A DNA stretch of 64,000 bases from Trochalopteron elliotii (lineage: Eukaryota; Chordata; Aves; Passeriformes; Leiothrichidae), in assembly GCA_024734555.1 (NCBI GenBank), contig JANPWX010000062.1, positions 1 through 64,000 of the forward strand, in the 5' to 3' direction. The position numbers were made by a program, and so were the translations under genes. Shown here in pieces: positions 11,369 through 20,632 of this stretch. Below the pieces are notes generated by a model. It ran no database searches, had not been told where the DNA came from, and saw only the letters and a list, made by a program, of their open reading frames with translations. The stretch's first letter is position 1, and every line of letters begins with the position of its first letter.

Positions 11369-11813
11369 GTCTCTCTCTTGTATTCCAAGGTCCAGAACTA
11401 GATGGAGAACTCCATTTCTGTGATCTTAGAAATGTTTAGCAGAGGGGAATTGTCACTCCACTCAGTTTCCTGGCTGTGATTCTATTAATGTATTTAGCAG
11501 AATACACTGCTAGCTTATGCCCAACTTTTCACAAAGCAAAGAAAATAAGGAGAAAAATTATATTAATAAAACTTAGATTTCATTTCCATTTTTATTTAAA
11601 ATTAAACAAACACACAACACAAACAAACAAAAGTCAAACAAACCAAAGCAACTTATGCCAAGAAAGTTCAAGTTTTATGCTATTTTGGGTAAAGCTCTCA
11701 ATAATTACCTAGGGCCATCTGTCTTAGTTGTTGAAGACATGGTAAGTTGGCAGTTCTCAACATGAATTCTCATTGAGACGATTGTTATGCTTGATTGACT
11801 GTTTTGATTCACC
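11369..11813. other. Spacer with A-rich patch
   Basis: 11590-11650 is an A-rich AAAC/ACAC low-complexity stretch. The rest is unremarkable. Confidence 0.5.
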
Positions 11814-12225
11814 AGTTTAAGAGAGACATTGAACAACTGGAGAGGGTCCAACAAAAGGGCCGCCAATGTGATTAGATGGTTGAATGATTTGGCACATGAA
11901 GAAAGATTGAAGAAATTGGGTTTATTCAGCCTAGAGTAGAGAAGGCTCAGAGGAGAACTCCTAATCACAGTCACTGAGTAGCTAAAAGGGAGTTTCAGAG
12001 AACTTATAGAGGTTGTCTTCTCACTTGGCTGCAAGGTGACAGGACAAGAGGTGACAGGCACAAGTTGCTTCAGGGGAAATTCTGCCTAAATAAAAGACAG
12101 AAATTCCTCATTATGAGAAGATTCAAACATTAGATAAGGTTGCACACAGACAAAGCAGAAATTTCTGTCACTGGAGAAGTTCAAGATTCAGCTTGACAGG
12201 GACCTAGATTGATACCTTAAGTTTT
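11814..12225 (+). mobile_element. CR1 LINE fragment (ORF2 end / 3' region)
   Basis: Plus-strand CR1 landmarks in order: GAACAACTGGAGAGGGTCCA, then GAAGAAATTGGGTTTATTCAGC, GGTGACAGGACAAGAGGTGACAGG, GTTGCTTCAGGGGAAATTC, and GTCACTGGAGAAGTTCAAGATTCAGC (each cited over only part of its length). Broken by stops and indels. The CR1 octamer tail is missing at its right end; a separate LTR starts 70 bp further on. Confidence 0.85.
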
Positions 12226-12297
12226 AGCTTTCATATTTCCCAGATTTTGCACTGAATTCTGAAGTTCATATTGCACAATTCTGAAGTTCATATAAAG

Positions 12298-12650
12298 TGT
12301 TAGGAAGTTCTCTTCACAGTTGAGTTAGACAAAACAATTTTTCAGCCAAGAACCAAGGACACCGTTGTAGCTTCAGGCCCAAAAAGTATAAACAGCAAAT
12401 TGAGGAGAGCAAACTGGAAGGATGGGACTTCATAACCTGAAGCTGTAATTGGACAATTAACCCAAATATGTAAATGGACCAAAACTTATAAAAGTGTGAG
12501 AATGTGAACGTGACCCATCATCCATCTTGGATATAGCCTTGGCCAGGCTCTTGTAGTGCCCAAGGTGTATCCTTTGCAGGCCTTTTAATAAATACCTATT
12601 TTATTCCTTTAACACTTCCTAGCCTCTGTTCTAGGTAGTCTCTCAAGGCA
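12298..12650 (+). mobile_element. Small solo LTR with TATA box and poly(A) signal
   Basis: 353-bp element starting TGTTAGGAAG and ending CTCAAGGCA. It carries the promoter order of an LTR: TTATAAAAG at 12486-12494 and AATAAA at 12587-12592, about 100 bp downstream, followed by a short U5. Flanking 5-mers TAAAG (12293-12297) and TCAAG (12651-12655) agree at 4 of 5 positions, consistent with an aged target-site duplication. The end could instead be 12653. It resembles an ERVL-type bird LTR. A 22-bp tandem duplication (TTCTGAAGTTCATAT twice) lies immediately upstream at 12257-12293. Confidence 0.7.
12486..12494 (+). promoter_or_regulatory. TATA box of the 12298-12650 LTR
   Basis: TTATAAAAG, with AATAAA about 100 bp downstream in the same element. 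It marks the former U3 promoter. Present activity is unknown. Confidence 0.6.
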
Positions 12651-12655
12651 TCAAG

Positions 12656-13014
12656 ATCAGCTTGGCTCTGCTTTTAAAAGAGGTTTGGAACCATGGTATT
12701 TGCAGAGCTCTCTTAAAATCTACACTTTCTCAAGACTCTGTGATGTATATATGATGAGAGTTTTATGCATAAACAGAAAACAGCTATGCGAAAGAATTTA
12801 TAGATTAATGAAGTTTCAAAAATATTTTTCCCTCACTGCTTGAAAAATTAAAAAATTGTCTGTGCATAACTTTTGATGCCAAAATACTGTTAATATAAAA
12901 CACAGCAAAAGTAACTCAAACAAAGTAATGGTAATATTTTTATTTCTTAATCTGGTCCTGAAGGAAAAAAGAAATGCTTATGAAGTTCCAATTCAGTTAC
13001 CCACACTGAACACA
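12656..13014. other. AT-rich spacer
   Basis: Nothing recognised. Confidence 0.5.
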
Positions 13015-13740
13015 CTCTAGCTGTTGAGACCAGTAGCCTGGAGTTAGAGGATAGGAAAGCCACTGGGATAACTTTCTAGAGAAGGGGGCATTGAAAAGGT
13101 GATTGGAAAAGGCACACAAGTTCTTCGCCTCTGGAGGTAATCCCATCTAAGTGTGAAGGAAAGGCATTCTTCAAGGACAATTCTATATGCCAGCCAGGCA
13201 AGTGGACCCCAATAGAGAAAGTTATTCAGTACCTGAGGGAATTATCTGAAATATAAATATGGGAAGGTCTGGCAGACTGATTGTATTGCACTCCAAAACA
13301 CTCCACCAAGGAAAGCACCATGTGCTTATAATGGGGGAAGGAACCACTGAGTAGCTGGAAACATATTCTCTGTCCTACGTTACTAGCTGAAATATTATCC
13401 TGGGCCTTGAAAAGAAAGTGCCATGGAGACATGGCACCCCAGAAAGAAATGAGCCAGACAACAGAATTAATTTCTAAAGCAACTTCATAAAAATGTGGGC
13501 CAAAGATCATGGCACTGAGTGGGTATATTACATCCCCTGTAAATGCATCAACCTCTGGAAAAAATCGACCAATACAACAGACTTTTAAAGGATACATCAA
13601 AAGTAATGGGTACATTTACGCATTGGAGTAGACATTTATCACAATGACTACCAAGTTAGTTGACACCAATCTGGCCTATTGGGCTAATCCTGCCCAATAA
13701 AAACTCTTCTGTCTTGTCATTACCCACAGTACGGAAACAA
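13015..13740 (+). mobile_element. ERVL-type internal remnant: gag-like piece joined to integrase
   Basis: Plus-strand similarity, from memory of bird ERVL proviruses, falls in two parts. About 13185-13250 resembles a gag segment (words CCAGCCAGGCAAGTGGACCC and TCAGTACCTGAGGGAATTA). 13256-13735 resembles the integrase catalytic domain and what follows: a GGCCTTGAAAAG...GGCACCCCAGAAAG stretch, a degenerate DNG-type aspartate region near 13450, and a Ser-Gly-Lys segment near 13552-13562. Reading requires frameshifts, in-frame stops interrupt it, and the position expected for the catalytic glutamate (about 13566) appears altered, so it is inactive. Everything between gag and integrase is missing. 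The open frame on the minus strand over 13226-13615 is an antisense shadow. Confidence 0.6.
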
Positions 13741-14849
13741 AAAAAAATTGCTACTTCTACAGCTTTGACAGACACTGGAACTGTTGTATTCAAGAGTTGT
13801 AACAGAAATATCAATTAATTTAATGACCTATTTTCAAAGGAGACACTTGAAATACATTTTAACAAAGCCCAAAAATTTTGCAGTCTCTCTTGTCCTGTTT
13901 GGCAACAGATGAACACTTCCAGATGTTTTTTGTGAAGGACAGTTGATTACAACAAATGGAAAAAATTGTACCTTCTTGATCAAGAAATGTTGATCATAAG
14001 ATCCTATCTTGGCTTATATCCTTGCGCAGCATCTAAAGAGAACCGTCTTAAAAAAATACTACTTTCCAAAGTGTGAAAGCTATGGATCAACAACTAGAGT
14101 ATTTTTGTATTGGTTAATTTTATGTTGTTGATAGCTTTCCTTGTTTTTCACTCCCCTGGGAATAGTTAATTAATCTGGTTCAATTTTTGGAGAAGCCAAA
14201 TGCCTAGGCATTTCTAAAAAAGTTCATTGGTCCTCTCTGCATCATTAAATAGTTTCTTGTAGAAAACAATCTTCTAGAGCTATCAGCATATTTTAAAATT
14301 AGTACATATATTTATAACTGCTTTCTCTCTATCTGTCCATGCTGACTACCCAAAATAATGGCATTTATGCTTCTACTTTACAGTCTAGTGGCAGGGGGGA
14401 AATTAGAAAAAGAGAGAATTTTAAAGTTTCATGATTGCATTGACTTCAATAAAATCATGCTGATTTGTATCAACTGTCCCTTATATTTTTGTCTGTCCCT
14501 TATGTTTAATAAGTTTGAAAAAATTAATATTGTTTGCTGTGTTAGTACAGCAAAGGACATGCTTGATATTAACATTTTCATCTTACTTTTTTTGTAGGAA
14601 AGTTTTATTCACAAATAGTACAGAAGTAACCTTGAAACATATTAATATAACGCTTTAGATTAGAAACCTAAGGCTATTTCTTCTTCCCTCTTCTTTTCTG
14701 AGGGGAAAAATAAAAAAGGAAAAAAGTACCAATCTTATGTGTATGTATAGAAAATTTTTTAAAATAATTACATTTGTTTATAAATGTAAAAGAGTTTGAC
14801 ACCAGAAGGGTGGAATGAATAATTACTGTGGGTTGCACCTAGCCAGCAG
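13741..14849. other. AT-rich unique sequence
   Basis: No gene or repeat recognised. A perfect 7-bp hairpin (TGATCAA / TTGATCA, 6-base loop) lies at 13977-13996; probably incidental. Confidence 0.5.
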
Positions 14850-15239
14850 CCACAGAATGACAAAATTAGAGAATCAATCACAGAATGAGTAGGATTGGAA
14901 GTGACCATAGCAGGTCATCTAGACCAGCCTCCCTGCTGAAGCAGGGTCATCCTAGAACAGAGAATTGCATTCAGTTATTAAATATCCCCAGAGAAGGATA
15001 CTCCACAATCTGTCTGGGTCACCCGTGCCAGTGTTCAGTCATCCACACGGTAAAGTTCTTCCTCATGTTCAAGTGGAACTCACTCCCATGAGCTCCATGT
15101 CTCTCTTGTCCTAAGGCGCCCATAACCAGCTCCAGATGTTCTGCTGTTCTGAAGCCCAGAGCGGCACTCCAGATGTGGCCTCACTAGGGCAGAATAGAGG
15201 GTAAGGATCCCTGAACCTGTTGGCAATGTTCTTCCTAAT
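14850..15239 (-). mobile_element. CR1 LINE 3' part, left half, interrupted by LTR D2
   Basis: Minus-strand CR1: begins on the plus strand with the tail octamers (CACAGAATGAC...CACAGAATGAG), then GGTCATCTAGACCAGCC, then CACTCCAGATGTGGCCTCAC, and runs to TGTTCTTCCTAAT. At 15239 the CR1 is cut by an LTR and resumes at 15965 with the duplicated CTAAT followed by GCATCCCAGGATA, which is the expected next CR1 segment. This is a clear nested insertion. Confidence 0.85.
15235..15239 (+). repeat. Left target-site duplication CTAAT of LTR D2
   Basis: CTAAT at 15235-15239 equals CTAAT at 15965-15969 and belongs to the interrupted CR1. Confidence 0.88.
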
Positions 15240-15406
15240 TGTCCTGGTCTAGGGGAAATTTGGGAGGAAATCTCCAAATGGGGTTCCTCTGAAAAGCAAA
15301 TCCAAACAGCCCCTCCCCCCAGCAGGTCCGGGGAAAGAACTCCCTCAGAGAAGAGTGGAAAAAAACCCTATTTATTTAACAAACAAAATGCCCACAAGTA
15401 TAAAGA

Positions 15407-15462
<56 letters not shown>

Positions 15463-15964
15463 CAACAATAATAATAATATGAAACAATAAAACCTCTCGC
15501 TGCTCCGAAGAGAGATGGCAAAACTGAGAGTCTGTGCCAGGAGTCTGTTTATCAGTCCCAGTCTCTTCAGTGCTGGAAAATGCCGAGTCCCGGCCCGGTG
15601 GGCCACGGGTGCAAGATCCCGGTGCTCCTCTGGGTTTTTTCAGTCCAGAGCAGATTTAAACAGTCCCAAAGAGCAAAAAAAAAAAAAAAAAAAACCAGTC
15701 CAGGAATGCTTCTTTGCCTCAGCTAGCTAGACTAACAAAGGGGAAAAAAAAAACTCTCTCTGGCTGCCCTCTGTGCATCCGACGAAGGAGAAAAAAACAA
15801 CCACACAGTCCCAAGGACGAGAGCAGATTCAGAGGAGTGAGTTTGTTTCTCAAAACAAACTGCGCGCTTCTTCTTTCCCATGCTCACTCTCAGAACCAGT
15901 CTTAAAGGTACAGAACACAGAACAGACGATGTGGGGATACAGGCATCATAGTCACCCTAGGACA
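15240..15964 (-). mobile_element. Complete solo LTR, group D copy 2
   Basis: 725-bp element running TGTCCTGGTCTAGG to CACCCTAGGACA on the plus strand. It is the reverse complement of the family at 6858-7556, so this copy lies on the minus strand. The reverse complement of AATAAA is at 15371-15376. The 5-bp duplication CTAAT is perfect. It has retained the shared GC-rich central part (CCCGGCCCGGTGGGCC at about 15590-15605). It differs from copy 1 mainly by a much longer AAT microsatellite (about 24 units against 6). It sits inside a CR1. The poly-leucine open frame at 15376-15606 is only the microsatellite read as codons. Confidence 0.88.
15407..15478. repeat. (AAT)n microsatellite inside LTR D2
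   Basis: About 17 AAT units, 3 AAC units, then 4 AAT units. The matching site in LTR D1 has only 6 units, so the array grew after the two copies separated. Confidence 0.93.
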
Positions 15965-15986
15965 CTAATGCATCCCAGGATAGAAA
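15965..15986 (-). mobile_element. CR1 continuation between LTRs D2 and C
   Basis: 22 bp: the duplicated CTAAT then GCATCCCAGGATAGAAA, continuing the CR1 cut at 15239. Short, but the adjoining duplication makes the link sound. Confidence 0.65.
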
Positions 15987-16299
15987 TGCTTGGCTCCTCC
16001 CACTGGGTGGAGCATCTCATAATGGAATGATGTAATGTTATCAGTCATGCAGTGAGCCTTAATGGCCCATTAACAGCAGATATCCACCTTGAGGGAGGAT
16101 TGGTTATGGAAGAGATACAGAAACACTGCCCCACCTGGTTTTAACAGCTGGCCCATTAACAGAAGACACCTGCCCCTGCCTCCCTCCTGGAGTAACCAGG
16201 AATGGGTCATAGAAGTGAAAAAACACTTCCCCAACCAATTTCAACAGACAGTAATAGAATGCATACTTTTGGTTACATCTTCCATTGCAACCCAAGACA
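15987..16299 (-). mobile_element. Group-C solo LTR, boundaries inferred
   Basis: 313 bp from TGCTTGGCTCC to CCCAAGACA, with TG/CA ends and a weak terminal inverted repeat. It contains the same 13-mer (GGCCCATTAACAG) at 16064-16076 and 16150-16162. It resembles, from memory, an LTR common in passerines and read on the minus strand. The flanking 5-mers (AGAAA and ATGGG) do not match, and the CR1 on the right belongs to a different part of the LINE, so the locus has probably been rearranged or the LTR inserted between two CR1 copies. Confidence 0.6.
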
Positions 16300-16545
16300 A
16301 TGGGTAACCCATTTGCTAGCTTCCAGTCAACTGGAATCCACCCAGTTACCCAGGACTGCTGATAAATGATTGAAAGTGGCTCAGTGAGCTCTTCTTCCAG
16401 TACCCTTGGGTAGATTCCACCCAGCCCAATATAGCCTCGTGCAGGTCTAAGTGGTGTAGCAGGTTGCTGACAATTTTTTCCTGGATAATTGGCACTTCAT
16501 ATTCCTCCCCATCCCAAATGAAAATAGAAACCTGTTAATTCCTTA
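16300..16545 (-). mobile_element. CR1 LINE reverse-transcriptase fragment
   Basis: Minus-strand reading gives CR1 polymerase words: a GIYPRVLEE-like block, then PLSIIYQQSW, then IPVDWKLANG at the right-hand edge next to the LTR (about 16300-16330). This is more than a kilobase upstream, in a full LINE, of the CR1 3' portion at 14850-15239. It is therefore either a second CR1 copy or the same copy with a large internal deletion. Confidence 0.8.
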
Positions 16546-17236
16546 TCCCCTCTTTTAAGGTCATGTCATTAATGTTTATAGCTTTTCTCTCTAAACACAG
16601 AATCAGTTCCCATCATCTTATTTGAATTCTTCTCTATAAGCATCTTATTTGGAAGATCAACAGAAATTTACAGTTAGAAAGCAAGGAGCTGTCCTCACTT
16701 TTTCCTATGATCTCTTGATTCTTTGATGTTGTATGAAGAAACTATCAAAACAGTTACTATGTTGTGGAGGAAATGTCTAGAATTGATAGTCTTACTTTCA
16801 TTTGAATTAAGTCGCACACTTAGACTTGCTGGTCTGGGCACATGAGCTGTTAGGAAGTTTAGATTATATCTTTATATATCTCACAAATGAGAAATTTTGG
16901 TTCTTCCTATGCTTTACCACTTAGAGCAAATAGAAATGGCATTGACTACAGCTCTATTCAAAAAAGTGTTTTATCATGATTTAATCAGACAAAGGGAATT
17001 CAGCAACTTGGAGATAAGAGTTGAAGATAACTAAATAGCCATAGATTTTAATTGGTTTGTGGACAGAGTCAATCAGCAAAAACTGTAAGCAGAAGAAAGT
17101 GAGTTACACTGTTCAGGACCTTTACCTGTTTTTCTGCATGCAGAATACAAGGTTATTAAAAATTAAATCACCTGGTAACATATACAGTTTAGTAGTTTAT
17201 ACTGTCATGTCCTCCACTTAAATCTTTTGCAAACAC
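16546..17236. other. AT-rich unique sequence
   Basis: Nothing recognised. Confidence 0.5.
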
Positions 17237-17963
17237 TCTATTTAGTTTATATGACAAGGTTTTTGGCAATGGGGAGAGGCCAAAATCTGCCCCTATAGTA
17301 GACACAGAAGGTTGTATCTGACTCCACAGCAGGACACAGCAGAGCCTGTCATCCAGGTTGGTGATAACTCTGTGAAAATTAAATTAATAAAAAATTAAAA
17401 AAAGAAAGTCAAGAGGAGCAGGAAAAAACAAAGAGTGAGAAACAGCAGAGAGAATGCCAATGTCAGAGAAACAGAAATAGGAGTTGCTGCAGGGGATGGA
17501 GCAGGTATTCACTGTAAAAACACCATGCTCTAACAGAATTTTTGTGAAGGACTTCAGCCCATGGAGGACCCATGCTGGAGCAGGGGACAAGCATGAGGAG
17601 GAAGGAGCAACAGACAGAAAGTATGAATTGCTGATTGCAGCCTTCCATCCCCAGGGGAAATGAAAGAATCAATCTGGCCTTGGAGGAATTGAAAGTAAAG
17701 GAGTTAAATAAGGCATGAGAAAAGGTGGAGAAGGAAAGATACTATTTGTATCTACCAGAATCTATTTTAAGTGGAAAAAAATTAAATTTACACAAGTTGA
17801 ATTTGTTCAACCTGTGACAGTAACCAATAAGTAATCTACCTGTCTCCACCTAACCTACTAGCTTTCTCATACTATCTTCTCCCCTTGCCCTGCTGAGGAG
17901 AGAGAACAAAAGAACAAACAGCTGGGCAGGCACCAGTCCCTTAGCCAAGGCTATCCCAGTGCA
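17237..17963 (+). mobile_element. Group-B LTR, nearly complete, aged
   Basis: Plus-orientation copy of the family delimited at 61906-62748. The left end TCTATTTAGTTTATATGACA corresponds to the U3 start of that copy. The middle carries the CCCATGGAGGACCCATGCTG segment and the purine-rich GAGGAGGAAGGAGC block. The right part (17815-17963) has GTAACCAATAAGTAATC, CCCTGCTGAGGAGAG and AGCCAAGGCTATCCCAGTGCA-like sequence. The ends are eroded (first dinucleotide TC rather than TG) and no matching flanking 5-mers survive. Confidence 0.65.
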
Positions 17964-20009
17964 AATGTGGAAGATGTAACACACCTAGGAGTTGAGTGTA
18001 ACACAAAATTATGTTCATATCTGTTTATGAGAGGAACAGTTTTGAAAGCAACCAAACCATGATTTGCATTTTAATGAATCTTTGGGACTTGTTGGTTGAA
18101 GGTTATTACTCTTTTTCTCCTTAATTTTAAAACTATATATATTATATATTATTGTAAGCGAAAAAAAATTCTGGATGAAGTGTGCTACAGAATTTGAAAG
18201 AAGATAAAACCAATTCAGATTAGCTAATATCAAGTATAGTAATCATAGCACTGCTTAGCCTTCACAACAACTAAATACCGTAATTAAACTGAAGGTTATT
18301 TCAAAGCTTCAGACAAGATCTTTACAGTCAGTATGGAATAAAATTTTTAATAAATTATAAGACTGAGGTAAGAATAGATATTCTGAAATAAATACCTCTG
18401 GGGAAAGTGCAGAAAAGGACGACTGGGAAAGAAAAAGAGGAAGAAAAAAGTAAGCCAACTCACACACTTTGTCAATGAAAATCCATGTCAATCTACCAAC
18501 CGTAGAGATGTTGTCTTCAAGGAACCACCTAATGGTAAATAAATTGCTCTAGAAAATATACAGAGAGAGCATCAATAAGTATCATTGCCCTGTTCTGATT
18601 TTCATCATAACCTTTACTTTTATGTTTGCCGTGTTGTTACATTGTTAACTTTCACATTTGTTATGGCTAAAACTTATTCAGTTAAACCAAAGGATTTAAT
18701 AAGATTGTTTTGTTGTTTCGTTTGGGTTTTTTTAAATTATTGTGTACCAGATATAATTTGCTAGTTACCAGATCTTATGTTTGTCTATTAGATGATCTTT
18801 TTTATTAGAAGTAATTTTCCTTCTCTAGGAATTTCTACACAATTATTAAATTATATTATAAATTTCTGCATAAATGAAATAGGCTGAGCTCATTTAGTTG
18901 CGCTAAACAGGAAGAATCATAAATTTATTTTACATCAGTAAGTCTAATTTACTAAAGAGTTTTAATTTGTTTGTTTGAGGAAAGATTATACATCTGAAAC
19001 ACATACACACAACATGGACATTATCCCATGCTTGGGAGAAAAGACACTGCCTTGTAATGACACTAAGAAAACGATTTGCCAGCAATCATTCATTTGAACA
19101 GCTACGTGCAAAAAAACCCTAAAATACTTAGAAAGGAGCATTTTGCTAAATGTTAGTCATGTGTCAAATGATGACAGGGGAGGTCTGCAATCTGAGAAGT
19201 ACATGTTATTTGCCATCTACAAAAGCAGTCAGCAGAAACTTTGAATAATTAAGCTAATGGAAAAAAGATCTAAAAGGAAAAAACATTACAGAAATCATGC
19301 CTTGTTTTCTCATTGAAATCTATCTCTTTACTGAACTTTTTGCTGCTCTTCAAAAAAAAATGAAGATCATCAGCAAATGCTTATCTTTTTCAGTTATTGG
19401 CCTCTTTCAACCTTCTTTCTTGAATGGAAAGTAGAGATTTATTCTGGATTTTTATTGTCATTATACTACTTCAGCAGTAAAACTGCAATTAAAAACATGT
19501 CCTTCTTAAGTCTTAATCTCTTCCCAAGCCACTGTGTGGAACTGACAACCAGAATTCAGGTTGAACATTTTTACTTTTAATCCTTTGTTCCTGCCCCCTA
19601 TATAATTTCTCTTAGTTCTACACATTCTTCATAGAAATACAACCAGAAAACAACAAATGTGTATCTTTGCATGCAAGTTTGTGAGAAATAAAATACTTTA
19701 GTAAAGTTACTGCATTTTTTCTATAAATAATAATAATAGGGCTGCAGTCACGTCCAAACATACAAGTACAGTGCCAGTCCCCATCCTGCAGACATTTATG
19801 GCTGGCATTATTTACCATGTATTTTTTTTTTCATAAATGCAGGATATAATCTATAACTTCTATCTATATTTAATCAAACCCCTCATAATTATACTTGATC
19901 TAAAATGCAGTAAGCTCTTAAAAAGTTAAGATTATAGTAAAAATATTAATTTTAATCTAACATTATAGAAAAAAAAACAACCCAACCAAAACCCATCCCA
20001 CCACAAAAG
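17964..20009. other. AT-rich unique sequence
   Basis: No gene, LTR or CR1 recognised. Short open frames on both strands are uninformative. Confidence 0.5.
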
Positions 20010-20310
20010 CCAATTTATCTGCACAGCCTGCATAAAATGCCGTTTAATTCTGTCATACAGAAAATCATATAACAAGCCAAAGTGTTGCTTATTAATTCAG
20101 TGAAAATCTACATTTGATTTTGCCCTTTTCGCACATATAAAACAGAGTCAAGTTCAGTATGAAAACAGGGCCACCATATCAAGAATACATGTCATATAGT
20201 GCTTAATTTTATTATAAAAGCAGTTTCAGCTTAAAGTCTAGCTTTGGGTTAATGACCCTCAAGTGTAACACATTCAGTTTACATTATGTTTGTATAATTC
20301 CAGTTAAAAT
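20010..20310. other. Candidate conserved non-coding block
   Basis: Mixed composition with AT-core words (TTATTAATTCAG, GTGCTTAATTTTATTATAAAAG) and no repeat identity. Regulatory potential is only guessed from appearance. Confidence 0.2.
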
Positions 20311-20565
20311 AATGAATAATTATATTTACTACGTTTGCATCTTTTAAAGGATAATCAAGATCCTAATGCTGTACTCATGAAAAATATTTCTTCTGTCTCA
20401 GCTAAATAAAAGAGTTATGCTTTAAATCGATTATATTTTCCCCAACTGAACTCTTTTCACTGATACTTCAAGACCGTTTTGGAGCAGAAATACCATTAAA
20501 TTAAAAATATTCCGGGATAATTTTGAAAAACACCATTGTTTTTTTGTATTTTTAAGTTAGAGCCA

Positions 20566-20632
20566 CCAAAAAAAAAAAAAAAACGAACCAAAAATCCCCA
20601 CAATCAAAGCAAAAATAAAAAAAAAAAAAAAG
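20566..20632. repeat. A-rich low-complexity run
   Basis: Two A-runs of about 16 and 15 bases separated by an ACC/ATC-containing A-rich segment. Confidence 0.85.

Noticed and set aside
13226..13615. 129-codon open frame on the minus strand
   Set aside because: Antisense to the ERVL integrase remnant; the similarity lies on the plus strand.
15376..15606. Open frame with a long poly-leucine run
   Set aside because: It is the AAT microsatellite of LTR D2 read as codons.
15240..16299. Reading LTR D2 and LTR C as one long LTR
   Set aside because: The 5-bp duplication CTAAT is perfect around 15240-15964 alone, and the other group-D copy ends at the same base with its own duplication.
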